The notes under the pieces were generated by a model. That model was not told where the DNA came from and did not search any database. It saw only the letters and a list, made by a program, of their open reading frames with translations. A stretch of DNA of 7,183 bases from a bacterium (GTDB taxonomy: Bacteria > Desulfobacterota > GWC2-55-46): positions 1-7,183 of the forward strand of contig DAIDBB010000129.1 of the NCBI GenBank assembly GCA_027310325.1. Reading direction: 5' to 3'. Numbering within the stretch: position 1 is the first letter of the stretch; every line of letters starts with the position of its first letter. Shown in pieces: positions 1-6,892 of this stretch. Position numbers and translations under genes: made by a program.

Positions 1-950
1 CGCTTAAAGAGCTTAAAAGAAGGCTTAAGGCTGAAAGGCCCGATGCCGTGGTCCTGATAGACTTTCCCGACTTTAACTTGAAGATCGCGGCCCACGCCAA
101 AAAGCTCGATATCCCGGTCATATATTATATAAGTCCCCAGGTCTGGGCGTGGAGGAAAGGGAGGATAAAAAAGATCGCCCGCCTGATTGACAAGATGCTC
201 GTTGTCTTCCCGTTCGAGCTTGCGCTCTATGAGAAGGCGGGTGTGGACGTCGAGTACGTAGGGCACCCTCTCGCCGAGAGGGTCAAATGCGGCCTAACGC
301 AGAAAGAGGCGCGAAGCCTTCTCCGGGTCCCGGAGGACGGTAGGATTATAGCGCTCCTCCCGGGCAGCCGCACCGGGGAGGTAAGGAGGATCCTAGGTCC
401 GCTCGTCAGGGCCGGTGAGCTTATCGAAAAGGGGCTTAACGAAAAGGTGCGGTTCGTCATCCCCGCGGCCGTGAGCATAGACCGGGCGCTTATAGAAGGT
501 CATATCAAGGGCTCAAATCTTGATGTAATGATAGTTCGCGGCAAGATGTACGAGGCCCTCAGGGCGGCCGATATAGCGGTGGTCGCCTCGGGAACGGCGA
601 CCCTGGAGACGGCCCTCATCGGGACCCCGATGGTCATCGTCTACAGGGTCTCGTATCTCTCATACAGGATCGGGAAGGTCGTGCTGGGGGACATCAGCAT
701 AGGGCTTCCGAACATAGTGGCGGGGCGGAAGTTCATCCCCGAGCTCATCCAGGACGGGATGGACCCGGCGAATATCGCGGACACCGTAATCGGGATACTC
801 CGCGACAACGGCAAAAGGGAAGCGATGTCAATGGGCTTTCATGATATCCGCGAGAGCCTGGGCGGAGCGGGGGCCTCCAAAAAGGCGGCCTCGGCCATAT
901 TGAACGTCATCGGGACGGAGAAAACCTCTTACGCAGGGGCTTCGAAATAA
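1..950 (+). CDS. lpxB: Lipid-A-disaccharide synthase LpxB, 5'-truncated by the window edge
   Basis: LpxB is a peripheral inner-membrane glycosyltransferase (GT19 family). It joins UDP-2,3-diacylglucosamine to lipid X and yields the tetra-acyl disaccharide-1-phosphate. The frame is open from the first complete codon at position 3 to the TAA at 948-950, about 315 residues. E. coli LpxB has 382, so roughly the first 70 residues lie upstream. The GTG at 48 is an internal valine, not the start: the codons before it read RPDAV and lead directly into the conserved VLIDFPDFN segment. Other family signatures are SPQVWAWR (132-155), VGHPLAERV, LPGSR (357-371), ASGTATLET (585-611) and GLPN..AGR (702-728). 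The family identification is secure. It is the first gene of the block, 26 bases before msbA; lpxA or lpxI commonly precede it in related genomes, which cannot be seen here. Confidence 0.96.
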   Translation, partial: LKELKRRLKAERPDAVVLIDFPDFNLKIAAHAKKLDIPVIYYISPQVWAWRKGRIKKIARLIDKMLVVFPFELALYEKAGVDVEYVGHPLAERVKCGLTQKEARSLLRVPEDGRIIALLPGSRTGEVRRILGPLVRAGELIEKGLNEKVRFVIPAAVSIDRALIEGHIKGSNLDVMIVRGKMYEALRAADIAVVASGTATLETALIGTPMVIVYRVSYLSYRIGKVVLGDISIGLPNIVAGRKFIPELIQDGMDPANIADTVIGILRDNGKREAMSMGFHDIRESLGGAGASKKAASAILNVIGTEKTSYAGASK

Positions 951-958
951 GTTATAAT
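930..958 (+). promoter_or_regulatory. Possible -10 element upstream of msbA
   Basis: A perfect TATAAT lies at 953-958 in the short lpxB-msbA gap, just after the lpxB stop. No good -35 box sits 16-18 bases upstream: the best candidates, TTACGC at 929 and TACGCA at 930, match poorly. A transcript from here would start near 965 and give a leader of about 12 bases before the msbA ATG. It may be a weak internal promoter or a chance match in an AT-rich gap. Confidence 0.25.
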
Positions 959-976
959 ACAACGGGTCGTAATGCG

Positions 977-2740
977 ATGAATACTTATCTTAGAATACTC
1001 AAGCTCCTGCCGAGGTACAAGGCCGAGATGGCGCTGGCCCTTGTATGCATGGTCGGGTACGCGGTTTCCAACGGCGCCATGGCCTTCCTTATCGGCCCGG
1101 TCATGAAGTACCTCTTTTCGAGCGACGGGAGCCCCGTTAATATCATCCCCTTCGGGGTCTTTACCATCCCCGCGAACCAGATGAAGATAGCCGTGCCGCT
1201 GGCGATAATCGTCGTCGCGGCGGTAAAGGGGCTAAGCTCCTACGGCCAGTCCTATCTCATGGGCTCAATAGGCCAGAAGGTGGTAAGCGACATAAGGAAC
1301 AGGCTCTACTCCCATATACTGAGCCTCCCGGTGAATTACTTCAGCGACAACCCCACGGGTGTGCTCATGTCGAGGCTTACGAACGACGTAAACCTCCTTC
1401 AGAGCACTACTTCGGAGGCTGTGGCAACCGTCCTTAAGCAGAGCCTGACTATCGTCATGCTGGGCGCGGTAGTTATAAGCATGGACTGGAAGCTCGCGCT
1501 GGCGGCTTCCATTGCGCTGCCGCTTTCGGTCTATCCGATGAGGAAACTCGGAAAGAAGATGAAGAAGGACTCCACCGAAGGGCAGGCCACCATGGGCACC
1601 ATGACCGCGCTCCTCCACGAGGCGATAGCCGGGATAAAGATAGTGAAGGCGTTCTGCATGGAAGGGTACGAGTCGGCGCGGTTCGAGACCGAGAACGCGC
1701 GCTTTACGAGGTCGCAGCTTAAGACCATAAAGGTGAGGTCGCTCTCTTCGCCATTGATGGAGACGCTCGGTGCCGTCGGCTTCGCCGTGACTATCTGGTA
1801 CGCGGCATGGAGGATCGGCCACGGGACGCTTAAGCCCGAGAACTTCATTTCTTTCTTCGCATCGGTTATAATGCTCTACCAGCCGATAAAGGGGCTTAAC
1901 GGGGTGAACCTCAATATCCAGCAGGGCCTCTCGGCGGCGATAAGGATATTCGACGTCCTCGATAAGCCCGCCGAGACTGTAAGGAACGAAGGATCCCACG
2001 AGCTTACCGGGCTATCTTCCGGGGTCGAGTTCGAAGGGGTCTCCTTCCGTTACGGCGGCGAGTGGGTGCTGAAGGACATAGACTTGAGCGTTAGAAAGGG
2101 AGAGGTCATCGCCATAGTCGGGGAGAGCGGGGCGGGCAAGACCACTTTCGTGAACCTCATCCCCAGGTTTTACGACGCCTCGAAGGGCCGGGTCCTCATT
2201 GACGGCAGGGACGTAAAGGAGCTTACATTAAGGTCGCTTAGAAGCCAGATAGCGATAGTGTCGCAGCAGATAGTCCTCTTTAACGACACGGTAAAGAAGA
2301 ACATCGCCTACGGGGACTTCAAGAGGACGGATTCGGAGTTAATGCGGGCCGCCCAGGCGGCAAACGCCCATGAGTTCATATCGAGGCTCCCAAACGGGTA
2401 CGATACCGTAATCGGCGAGGGCGGCGTGAGGCTTTCGGGCGGGGAGAGGCAGAGGCTCTCTATCGCCAGGGCCATCTTGAAGAACGCCCCCATCCTCATA
2501 CTGGACGAGGCGACGAGCTCGCTCGATACCGGCAGCGAGCTGGAGGTCCAGAAGGCGCTCGCGAACCTTATGGGGGGCAGGACCACCTTTGTAATCGCCC
2601 ACAGGCTCTCTACTGTGCGGAACTCGGACCGTATAATAGTGCTCGCCAACGGCGGCATAAAGGAGATAGGCGGGCACGAAGAGCTTTTAAGTAACGGCGG
2701 GGAGTACTACAGGCTCTACAGCCTCCAGTTTAACGCCTGA
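977..2740 (+). CDS. msbA: Lipid A export ABC transporter MsbA (fused permease/ATPase)
   Basis: MsbA is a homodimeric inner-membrane flippase that uses ATP to move core-lipid A from the cytoplasmic to the periplasmic leaflet. The 587 residues match the family length (582 in E. coli). The N-terminal ABC membrane domain has hydrophobic segments near residues 17-40, 70-94, 147-185 (two helices), 260-280 and 290-308, consistent with six helices. The nucleotide-binding domain (about 345-587) is complete: Walker A GESGAGKTT (382-390, K388), Q-loop Q430, signature LSGGERQ (486-492), Walker B ILILDE ending in D510-E511, D-loop SSLD, and H-loop H542. The ATG at 977 gives the expected short cytoplasmic start; no strong Shine-Dalgarno precedes it. 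The half-transporter architecture is shared with drug exporters, but the position between lpxB and other lipid A genes makes MsbA the best call. Confidence 0.94.
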   Translation: MNTYLRILKLLPRYKAEMALALVCMVGYAVSNGAMAFLIGPVMKYLFSSDGSPVNIIPFGVFTIPANQMKIAVPLAIIVVAAVKGLSSYGQSYLMGSIGQKVVSDIRNRLYSHILSLPVNYFSDNPTGVLMSRLTNDVNLLQSTTSEAVATVLKQSLTIVMLGAVVISMDWKLALAASIALPLSVYPMRKLGKKMKKDSTEGQATMGTMTALLHEAIAGIKIVKAFCMEGYESARFETENARFTRSQLKTIKVRSLSSPLMETLGAVGFAVTIWYAAWRIGHGTLKPENFISFFASVIMLYQPIKGLNGVNLNIQQGLSAAIRIFDVLDKPAETVRNEGSHELTGLSSGVEFEGVSFRYGGEWVLKDIDLSVRKGEVIAIVGESGAGKTTFVNLIPRFYDASKGRVLIDGRDVKELTLRSLRSQIAIVSQQIVLFNDTVKKNIAYGDFKRTDSELMRAAQAANAHEFISRLPNGYDTVIGEGGVRLSGGERQRLSIARAILKNAPILILDEATSSLDTGSELEVQKALANLMGGRTTFVIAHRLSTVRNSDRIIVLANGGIKEIGGHEELLSNGGEYYRLYSLQFNA

Positions 2741-2761
2741 TTCCACAGGATATATATAAGA

Positions 2762-3423
2762 ATGAAAAAACTCCTCGATAGTATTAGCCTGAGCGTTGTT
2801 CCTTTTTTGGCGCGCCAGATAATAAGGGCGCTTGCCGCCACCATGCGCATGACCTACGTGAACTTCGAGTGGTACAGGAAGTTCCTCGGGGAAGGCAGGC
2901 AGATAATACTCGCCTTCTGGCACGGAAGGCTCATTATGATGCCTTACTCGTATCCCGGAAAGGGCATAACGATACTCGTCTCCACGAGCAAGGACGGCGA
3001 GCTCATAGCGAGGACCGTAAAGGGCTTCGGCATAGACTCCGTCCGGGGGTCGTCCACGCGCGGATGGGTTGCCGGGATAAAGGGGCTTCTTAAATCCATA
3101 AAAAACGGGAGGGACGCGGCCATTACCCCGGACGGGCCCAGGGGGCCAGGGATGAAGGCGCAGATGGGCGTCATACAGATAGCGAGGGCCACGGGACTTC
3201 CCATAGTCCCGATGACATTCAACGCCTTAAAAAAAAAACCTTCAGGAGCTGGGATTCATTCATAGTGCCCTATCCCTTCACCAGGGGTGTCTTTATCTGC
3301 GGCGAGCCGATCTACGTTGACAGGGAGGCGGACGCCGCCGGGATGGAGGCGGCAAGAACGGTCCTCGAAAAGACCCTCAACGAGCTCACCGCCAGGGCGG
3401 ACAATTTCTTCTCGAAAGGGTGA
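2762..3423 (+). CDS. DUF374 / LpxJ-like lysophospholipid acyltransferase-family protein, frame interrupted at a poly(A) run
   Basis: This is a predicted membrane-associated acyltransferase of the DUF374 family. Family members include LpxJ, a late lipid A acyltransferase of epsilonproteobacteria, so a role in secondary acylation is plausible but inferred. Visible motifs are FWHGRL (residues 52-57, with H54 the likely catalytic His), TSKDGE (75-80), RGSSTRG (95-101), TPDGPRGP (122-129) and the ATGLPIVPM block (143-151). In the frame of the ATG at 2762 the protein ends at 167 residues (TAG 3263-3265). In the -1 frame from about 3238 the family's expected C-terminus continues: TFRSWDSFIVPYPF, then a GVFICGEPIYV block, to TGA at 3421-3423. 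Adding one A to the ten-A run (3229-3238) gives an intact protein of about 220 residues, a normal length. The break could be a sequencing error, a real mutation, or slippage (see findings). AGGA at 2747-2750 is a weak, distant ribosome site. Confidence 0.85.
3229..3238 (+). repeat. Homopolymer A10 at the frame break in the DUF374 gene
   Basis: Ten consecutive A follow CCTT and precede CCTTC, read as Leu-Lys-Lys-Lys in the upstream frame. The conserved downstream protein sequence needs one more A (or a -1 shift here). Runs of nine or more A are known sites of RNA polymerase slippage, of ribosomal -1 slippage on A AAA AAA, and of miscounting in sequencing and assembly. No other run this long appears in the window. 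Confidence 0.9.
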
Positions 3424-3576
3424 GGCCGGCGAATATGGCTTACGAACGTGAGAAATGACTTGAGCCCCGGCGGACGGCGAGGAAAACCGCGGGCGTGCTT
3501 ATAGTGTACGTCGAGGATTTTCCGGGGAGTACAACGCGGTATAAAGACATTTATTACGTTCGTCTAATAACCTCCG
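3424..3576. other. Intergenic spacer between the DUF374 gene and waaA
   Basis: This 153-base gap is the longest inside the gene block. It contains an inverted repeat (ACGAACGT at 3442-3449, ACGTTCGT at 3556-3563). It also holds a TATAAA at 3540-3545 that could be a -10 box, but the best upstream -35 (TTTTCC at 3518) is poor. A GTG-initiated frame from 3495 runs into waaA out of frame and shows no family resemblance, so it is not called as a gene. Confidence 0.5.
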
Positions 3577-4875
3577 ATGAAATATGTCCTCTACGACATC
3601 CTCCTTCATATCTCAGGCGTGGTCCTTCTCCCGTATTTCATCTTCAAGATGGTCTCCTCGGGCAAATACCGCGAAGGCATCCCCGAGCGTTTCGGCTTGC
3701 TAAAGGACGAAAAACTTAAGGGCCTCTCCGGCGGGCCGGTCGTATGGGTCCACGCGGTCTCGGTAGGCGAGACAAAGGCCGCAATACCGATACTTCGGCT
3801 ATTCAAGGAGCGTAACCCTGGCGCAAGGGTCCTCTTCTCGACTACCACCCAAACCGGTAACCGTACGGCAGCGGAGGCGGGCGGTAAGCTCATCGACGCG
3901 CTTATTTATTTCCCGCTGGACTTCTCGTGGTCGATAAAAAGGGTCGTAAGAAAGACGAACCCCGCGGCGTTCGTCGTCGTCGAAAAAGAGGTCTGGCCTA
4001 ACATATACAGGGTTCTCAATGGAAAAAAGGTGCCGATAATAGTCGCGAACGGCACCATCTCGGAGCGGTCCTTCAAAAGGTTCGTTAAGTACGGCTTTTT
4101 CTTTAGAAGTGTGTTCGCCATGATAGATATTTTCTGCGCCAGGACCGAAGCCGATAGGAGCATGGCCGTTAAGGCCGGCGTGGATAAAAACCGCGCCAGG
4201 ACATTCGGTAACTTGAAGTTCGACATACAGCCGGGTAATATCAGCGACGCGCAGAAATACGCTCTCGGCCAGGCGCTCGGCTTAAGCGCAACGGATAAGG
4301 TCGTTGTCGCCGGCTCGACGCACCCGGGCGAGGAGGAGATGATACTCGACGTCGTAAAAGACCTTCTCGCCAGGCGGATGAAGCTTAAGCTCGTGCTCGC
4401 CCCCAGGCATCCAGAGAGGTTTAACGAGGTCGAGGCTTTAATCAAGAAGTCGGGCCTCGGGTATTCACGGAGGTCTTCCGGCGCGTCGGGCGGGGAGGAC
4501 GTGATACTGCTTGATACGGTCGGCGAGCTTTTGACCGTCTATTCCTTCGCAACGGTCGCCCTTGTTGGGGGAAGCCTCGTTCCGGGCATAGGCGGGCATA
4601 ATCTCCTTGAGCCCGCGCTCTTCGGCAAGCCCGTAGTCTACGGGCCGTTTTTAACGGCATATTCAGGCATGGCGGGGATGCTCGAGGCCGAAGGCGGCGG
4701 CATAAGGGTAAAGGACGGAGAGTCGCTCTTCAATACGTTGAAAAAACTCCTTATTGACGATAATCTTCGCACCGTAATGGGAAGGGCCGGGATAAAGGTG
4801 GTCGAATCGAACAGGGGCGCGGCAAAAAAGACCGTCGAGGCGATAGAGAGGTTTTTAAAGGCTGGCACACGGTAG
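3577..4875 (+). CDS. waaA: 3-deoxy-D-manno-octulosonic acid (Kdo) transferase WaaA
   Basis: WaaA (KdtA, GT30) transfers Kdo from CMP-Kdo to lipid IVA at the cytoplasmic face of the inner membrane. The protein has 432 residues against 425 in E. coli, with an N-terminal hydrophobic anchor (about residues 4-22). Family signatures in order are WVHAVSVGE (57-65; E65 corresponds to the catalytic glutamate), EKEVWPN (136-142; usually ETELWPN), VANGTISERS, GNLKFDI, GSTHPGEEE, LAPRHPERF, and GGHNLLEP (339-346). The stretch after FGKPVVYGP reads FLTAYSGM, where most homologues have an HxxNF-type sequence, so this loop is divergent. Two TAA codons lie in frame at 3565-3570, so the ATG at 3577 is the first possible start. 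It has no Shine-Dalgarno; the bases just before it are CCTCCG. One versus two Kdo additions cannot be judged from the sequence. Confidence 0.95.
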   Translation: MKYVLYDILLHISGVVLLPYFIFKMVSSGKYREGIPERFGLLKDEKLKGLSGGPVVWVHAVSVGETKAAIPILRLFKERNPGARVLFSTTTQTGNRTAAEAGGKLIDALIYFPLDFSWSIKRVVRKTNPAAFVVVEKEVWPNIYRVLNGKKVPIIVANGTISERSFKRFVKYGFFFRSVFAMIDIFCARTEADRSMAVKAGVDKNRARTFGNLKFDIQPGNISDAQKYALGQALGLSATDKVVVAGSTHPGEEEMILDVVKDLLARRMKLKLVLAPRHPERFNEVEALIKKSGLGYSRRSSGASGGEDVILLDTVGELLTVYSFATVALVGGSLVPGIGGHNLLEPALFGKPVVYGPFLTAYSGMAGMLEAEGGGIRVKDGESLFNTLKKLLIDDNLRTVMGRAGIKVVESNRGAAKKTVEAIERFLKAGTR

Positions 4876-4899
4876 GCGGACTAAAGGCATTTATAGAAT

Positions 4900-5991
4900 A
4901 TGAGCGTGCGGGCGATAGAAAAGATGATGCATAAGGAGAGGATTGGGGCCATCCCGCACCTGGTCCTCACGGCTCTATCTTTCATATACGGGGCCGGCGT
5001 CAGGTCGAGGTATCTCCTTTACAGGGCCGGGGTCTTCAAGAAAAGGAAGCTCGGCTGCAAGGTCATATCAGTCGGCAACATCACCGTAGGCGGGACGGGC
5101 AAGACCCCGGTCTCGATACTCCTCGCAACCATACTCAAAAAAAACGGCTATCGCCCGGTTATCCTCAGCAGGGGCTACAAGAAGACCGGCCCGGGAGGGA
5201 TAGTATCCGACGGGACCGCCCTCAAGCTCGGGCCGCGGGAGGCAGGGGACGAGCCGTACCTGATGGCAAGCCTTCTCCCTGGCGTCCCCGTGATAGCCGG
5301 TGCGGACAGGTTTAAGAGCGGACAAATCGCCCTGGAGAAGTTCCGGCCCGACTGCATAATCCTCGACGACGGGTTCCAGCATATGAGGCTAAAGAGGGAC
5401 TTGAATATCCTCCTTATCGACGGGGCGGTGGGTCTCGGTAACGGCTTTATGCTTCCGCGCGGGCCTTTGAGGGAGCCTGCCGAGGCCATAAAGCGGGCCG
5501 ATCTCATCATGGTAAAAGGGGGGAGTCTTAACGGGCCCGAGGCCGAACTTGTAAGGGAATGGAACATCCCGGTCATGGGGTTCGATTACAGGGCAACAGG
5601 ACTATACGACATGTTCGATAATAAGGATAGGGGAGTGGCCTGCCTTAAAGGAAAGAAGGTGCTGGCCTTCGCCGGGGTCGCCAACCCGGCGTCGTTCCTG
5701 AGGACACTCGAAGACCTTGGGGCAAGGATAATGAATACCATTACCTTCCCGGACCATCACGACTACACGGCCTCGGATATCGAAAAGATAAGGGAGGCAA
5801 AAGGCGCGGGAGGTGCCGATATAATAGTCACCACTGAAAAGGACGGGGTAAAGTTGAAGGAGCATATCGAGGGAGGGGGAGGGCCGCAGGTCTTCGCCCT
5901 CGGCGTTGAAGCGGTCATCGGGGATGAGGAGGGGCTAAAGAGGCTTCTCGCGCCGGTACTCGCCGGAGAAAGGGGCGGGAGGGCCAGATGA
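4900..5991 (+). CDS. lpxK: Tetraacyldisaccharide 4'-kinase LpxK
   Basis: LpxK is an inner-membrane-associated P-loop kinase that phosphorylates the 4' position of the tetra-acyl disaccharide-1-phosphate to form lipid IVA, the substrate of the upstream WaaA. The protein has 363 residues (328 in E. coli). An N-terminal amphipathic/hydrophobic segment (about 20-43) precedes VGNITVGGTGKTP (58-70, P-loop K68). Further motifs are LSRGYKK, GDEPYLMA, DDGFQH (156-161), LPRGPLREP, FPDHHDY (ending D285-H286-H287-D288-Y289, which includes the family's conserved catalytic His region) and VTTEKDGVKL. The ATG at 4900 is chosen as first in frame after waaA; AAAGG at 4883-4887 is a distant, weak ribosome site, and ATGs at 4924/4927 (residues 9-10) are alternatives. 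Its stop overlaps the next ATG (ATGA, 5988-5991), indicating translational coupling with the acyltransferase. Confidence 0.95.
   Translation: MSVRAIEKMMHKERIGAIPHLVLTALSFIYGAGVRSRYLLYRAGVFKKRKLGCKVISVGNITVGGTGKTPVSILLATILKKNGYRPVILSRGYKKTGPGGIVSDGTALKLGPREAGDEPYLMASLLPGVPVIAGADRFKSGQIALEKFRPDCIILDDGFQHMRLKRDLNILLIDGAVGLGNGFMLPRGPLREPAEAIKRADLIMVKGGSLNGPEAELVREWNIPVMGFDYRATGLYDMFDNKDRGVACLKGKKVLAFAGVANPASFLRTLEDLGARIMNTITFPDHHDYTASDIEKIREAKGAGGADIIVTTEKDGVKLKEHIEGGGGPQVFALGVEAVIGDEEGLKRLLAPVLAGERGGRAR
5977..5982 (+). promoter_or_regulatory. Shine-Dalgarno for the lpxL-like gene
   Basis: GGGAGG lies inside the end of lpxK, five bases before the ATG at 5988. It is the clearest ribosome binding site in the window and supports this start together with the four-base overlap. 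Confidence 0.7.
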
Positions 5992-6860
5992 GGCTTTTTA
6001 TACTTAAGGCGCTGGCGTTCATCCTCGGCCACCTCCCGCAAGGGGCCGCAACGCTCCTGGGTAAGGTCCTTGGAAGGCTCATCTGGGGCCTCGATAAAAA
6101 TCACAGGAAAACGGCGCTCGATAACCTCGAGAGGGCCTATGGGCGGACGCTTTCTCCTGAAGAGAACGAACGGGTAGCCAAAAAGGCCTTCGAGCATATC
6201 GCCGTAACGTTTCTTGAGTTCATGCGCATGCCATGGATGAAGGCCGCGGACGTCGATAAGGTCTACGAGGTCGTAGGCCGGGAGCACCTCGAAAGGGCGC
6301 TCGCCAGGAAAAGGGGCGTGATAATACTCACGGCCCACATGGGAAACTGGGAGTACCTGGGGAATTATTTCGGCCTTACGGGTAGACCCATGGACGAGGT
6401 CGTAAGGGACCCCGATAACGCGGTCTTCGGGGAGTTCGTCAAGTGGGCGCGCACCAGGAGCGGCAACAGCGTTGTGCCTAAGAGAAAGGCGATGAGGAGG
6501 CTTCTGACCACACTCTCAAGAAACGGCCTAGTAGGGATACTCCTCGACCAGAACGTTACGCGCTCGGAGGGGGTGTTCGTGGACTTCTTCGGTGTTTCTG
6601 CCTGCACAAACAAGGGGCCGGCCTTGCTGGCGGCAGCGAGCAGGGCCCCGGTTGTGCCGGTATTCATCATAAGAGACGGCTCCAGGCACAGGGTCATCTT
6701 CAGGGAGGAGATGGAGCTTAAGGATACCGGTGACCGCGAACGTGACGCGCTCGAAAATACAGCGGCATGGACCGCCGTGATAGAGGATATGATAAGGGCC
6801 TGCCCGGAACAGTGGTTCTGGGTCCACAGGAGGTGGAAGACCAGACCTGCCGGCGAATAG
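5988..6860 (+). CDS. lpxL: Lipid A late acyltransferase, LpxL/HtrB family
   Basis: This is an inner-membrane acyltransferase (Lip_A_acyltrans, LPLAT superfamily) that transfers a fatty acyl chain from acyl-ACP to a hydroxyl of a lipid A primary acyl chain. It has 290 residues, near the family range (about 290-310). After an N-terminal hydrophobic segment (1-18) come NHRKTALDNLERAY (38-51), the catalytic HX4E motif (H117-MGNW-E122), LLDQNV with D187-Q188, the VFVDFFG block (196-202), APVVPVF, and the C-terminal EQWFWVHRRWKTRP (274-287), all typical. The start is fixed by GGGAGG and the overlap with lpxK. LpxL versus LpxM, and acyl chain length, cannot be decided from sequence alone; as the only member of this family here, LpxL is the working name. 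Its stop codon overlaps the -35 box of the following RNA promoter. Confidence 0.92.
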   Translation: MRLFILKALAFILGHLPQGAATLLGKVLGRLIWGLDKNHRKTALDNLERAYGRTLSPEENERVAKKAFEHIAVTFLEFMRMPWMKAADVDKVYEVVGREHLERALARKRGVIILTAHMGNWEYLGNYFGLTGRPMDEVVRDPDNAVFGEFVKWARTRSGNSVVPKRKAMRRLLTTLSRNGLVGILLDQNVTRSEGVFVDFFGVSACTNKGPALLAAASRAPVVPVFIIRDGSRHRVIFREEMELKDTGDRERDALENTAAWTAVIEDMIRACPEQWFWVHRRWKTRPAGE

Positions 6861-6886
6861 ACAAAGACCCCTAAAAGATTTATAAT
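6858..6886 (+). promoter_or_regulatory. Sigma70-type promoter of the 6S-like RNA
   Basis: TAGACA (6858-6863; 5 of 6 to TTGACA) is separated by exactly 17 bases from a perfect TATAAT (6881-6886). The expected start point, about 6892-6895, falls just before the first base of the closing helix of the RNA (6896). The -35 box begins in the lpxL stop codon, so the promoter is embedded at the operon's end. Confidence 0.8.
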
Positions 6887-6892
6887 ATAAAT

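Noticed and set aside
48..950. GTG at 48 as the start of a complete 300-residue LpxB
   Set aside because: The frame is open upstream to the window edge and encodes the conserved residues preceding this valine; the true start is outside the window.
1265..1999. 244-codon open frame on the minus strand inside msbA
   Set aside because: It lies fully antisense to a strongly conserved gene, is rich in Arg/His/Glu as expected of a shadow of GC-rich codons, and matches no family.
2728..2762. TATATA upstream of the DUF374 gene as a promoter
   Set aside because: Transcription would start at or inside the ATG and there is no -35; it is more likely just an AT-rich leader.
3495..3719. 74-codon plus-strand frame before and inside waaA
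   Set aside because: GTG start, overlaps waaA out of frame, no conserved features.
5763..6338. 191-codon minus-strand frame across lpxK and lpxL
   Set aside because: Antisense to two conserved genes, with low-complexity Pro/Ser composition and no motif.
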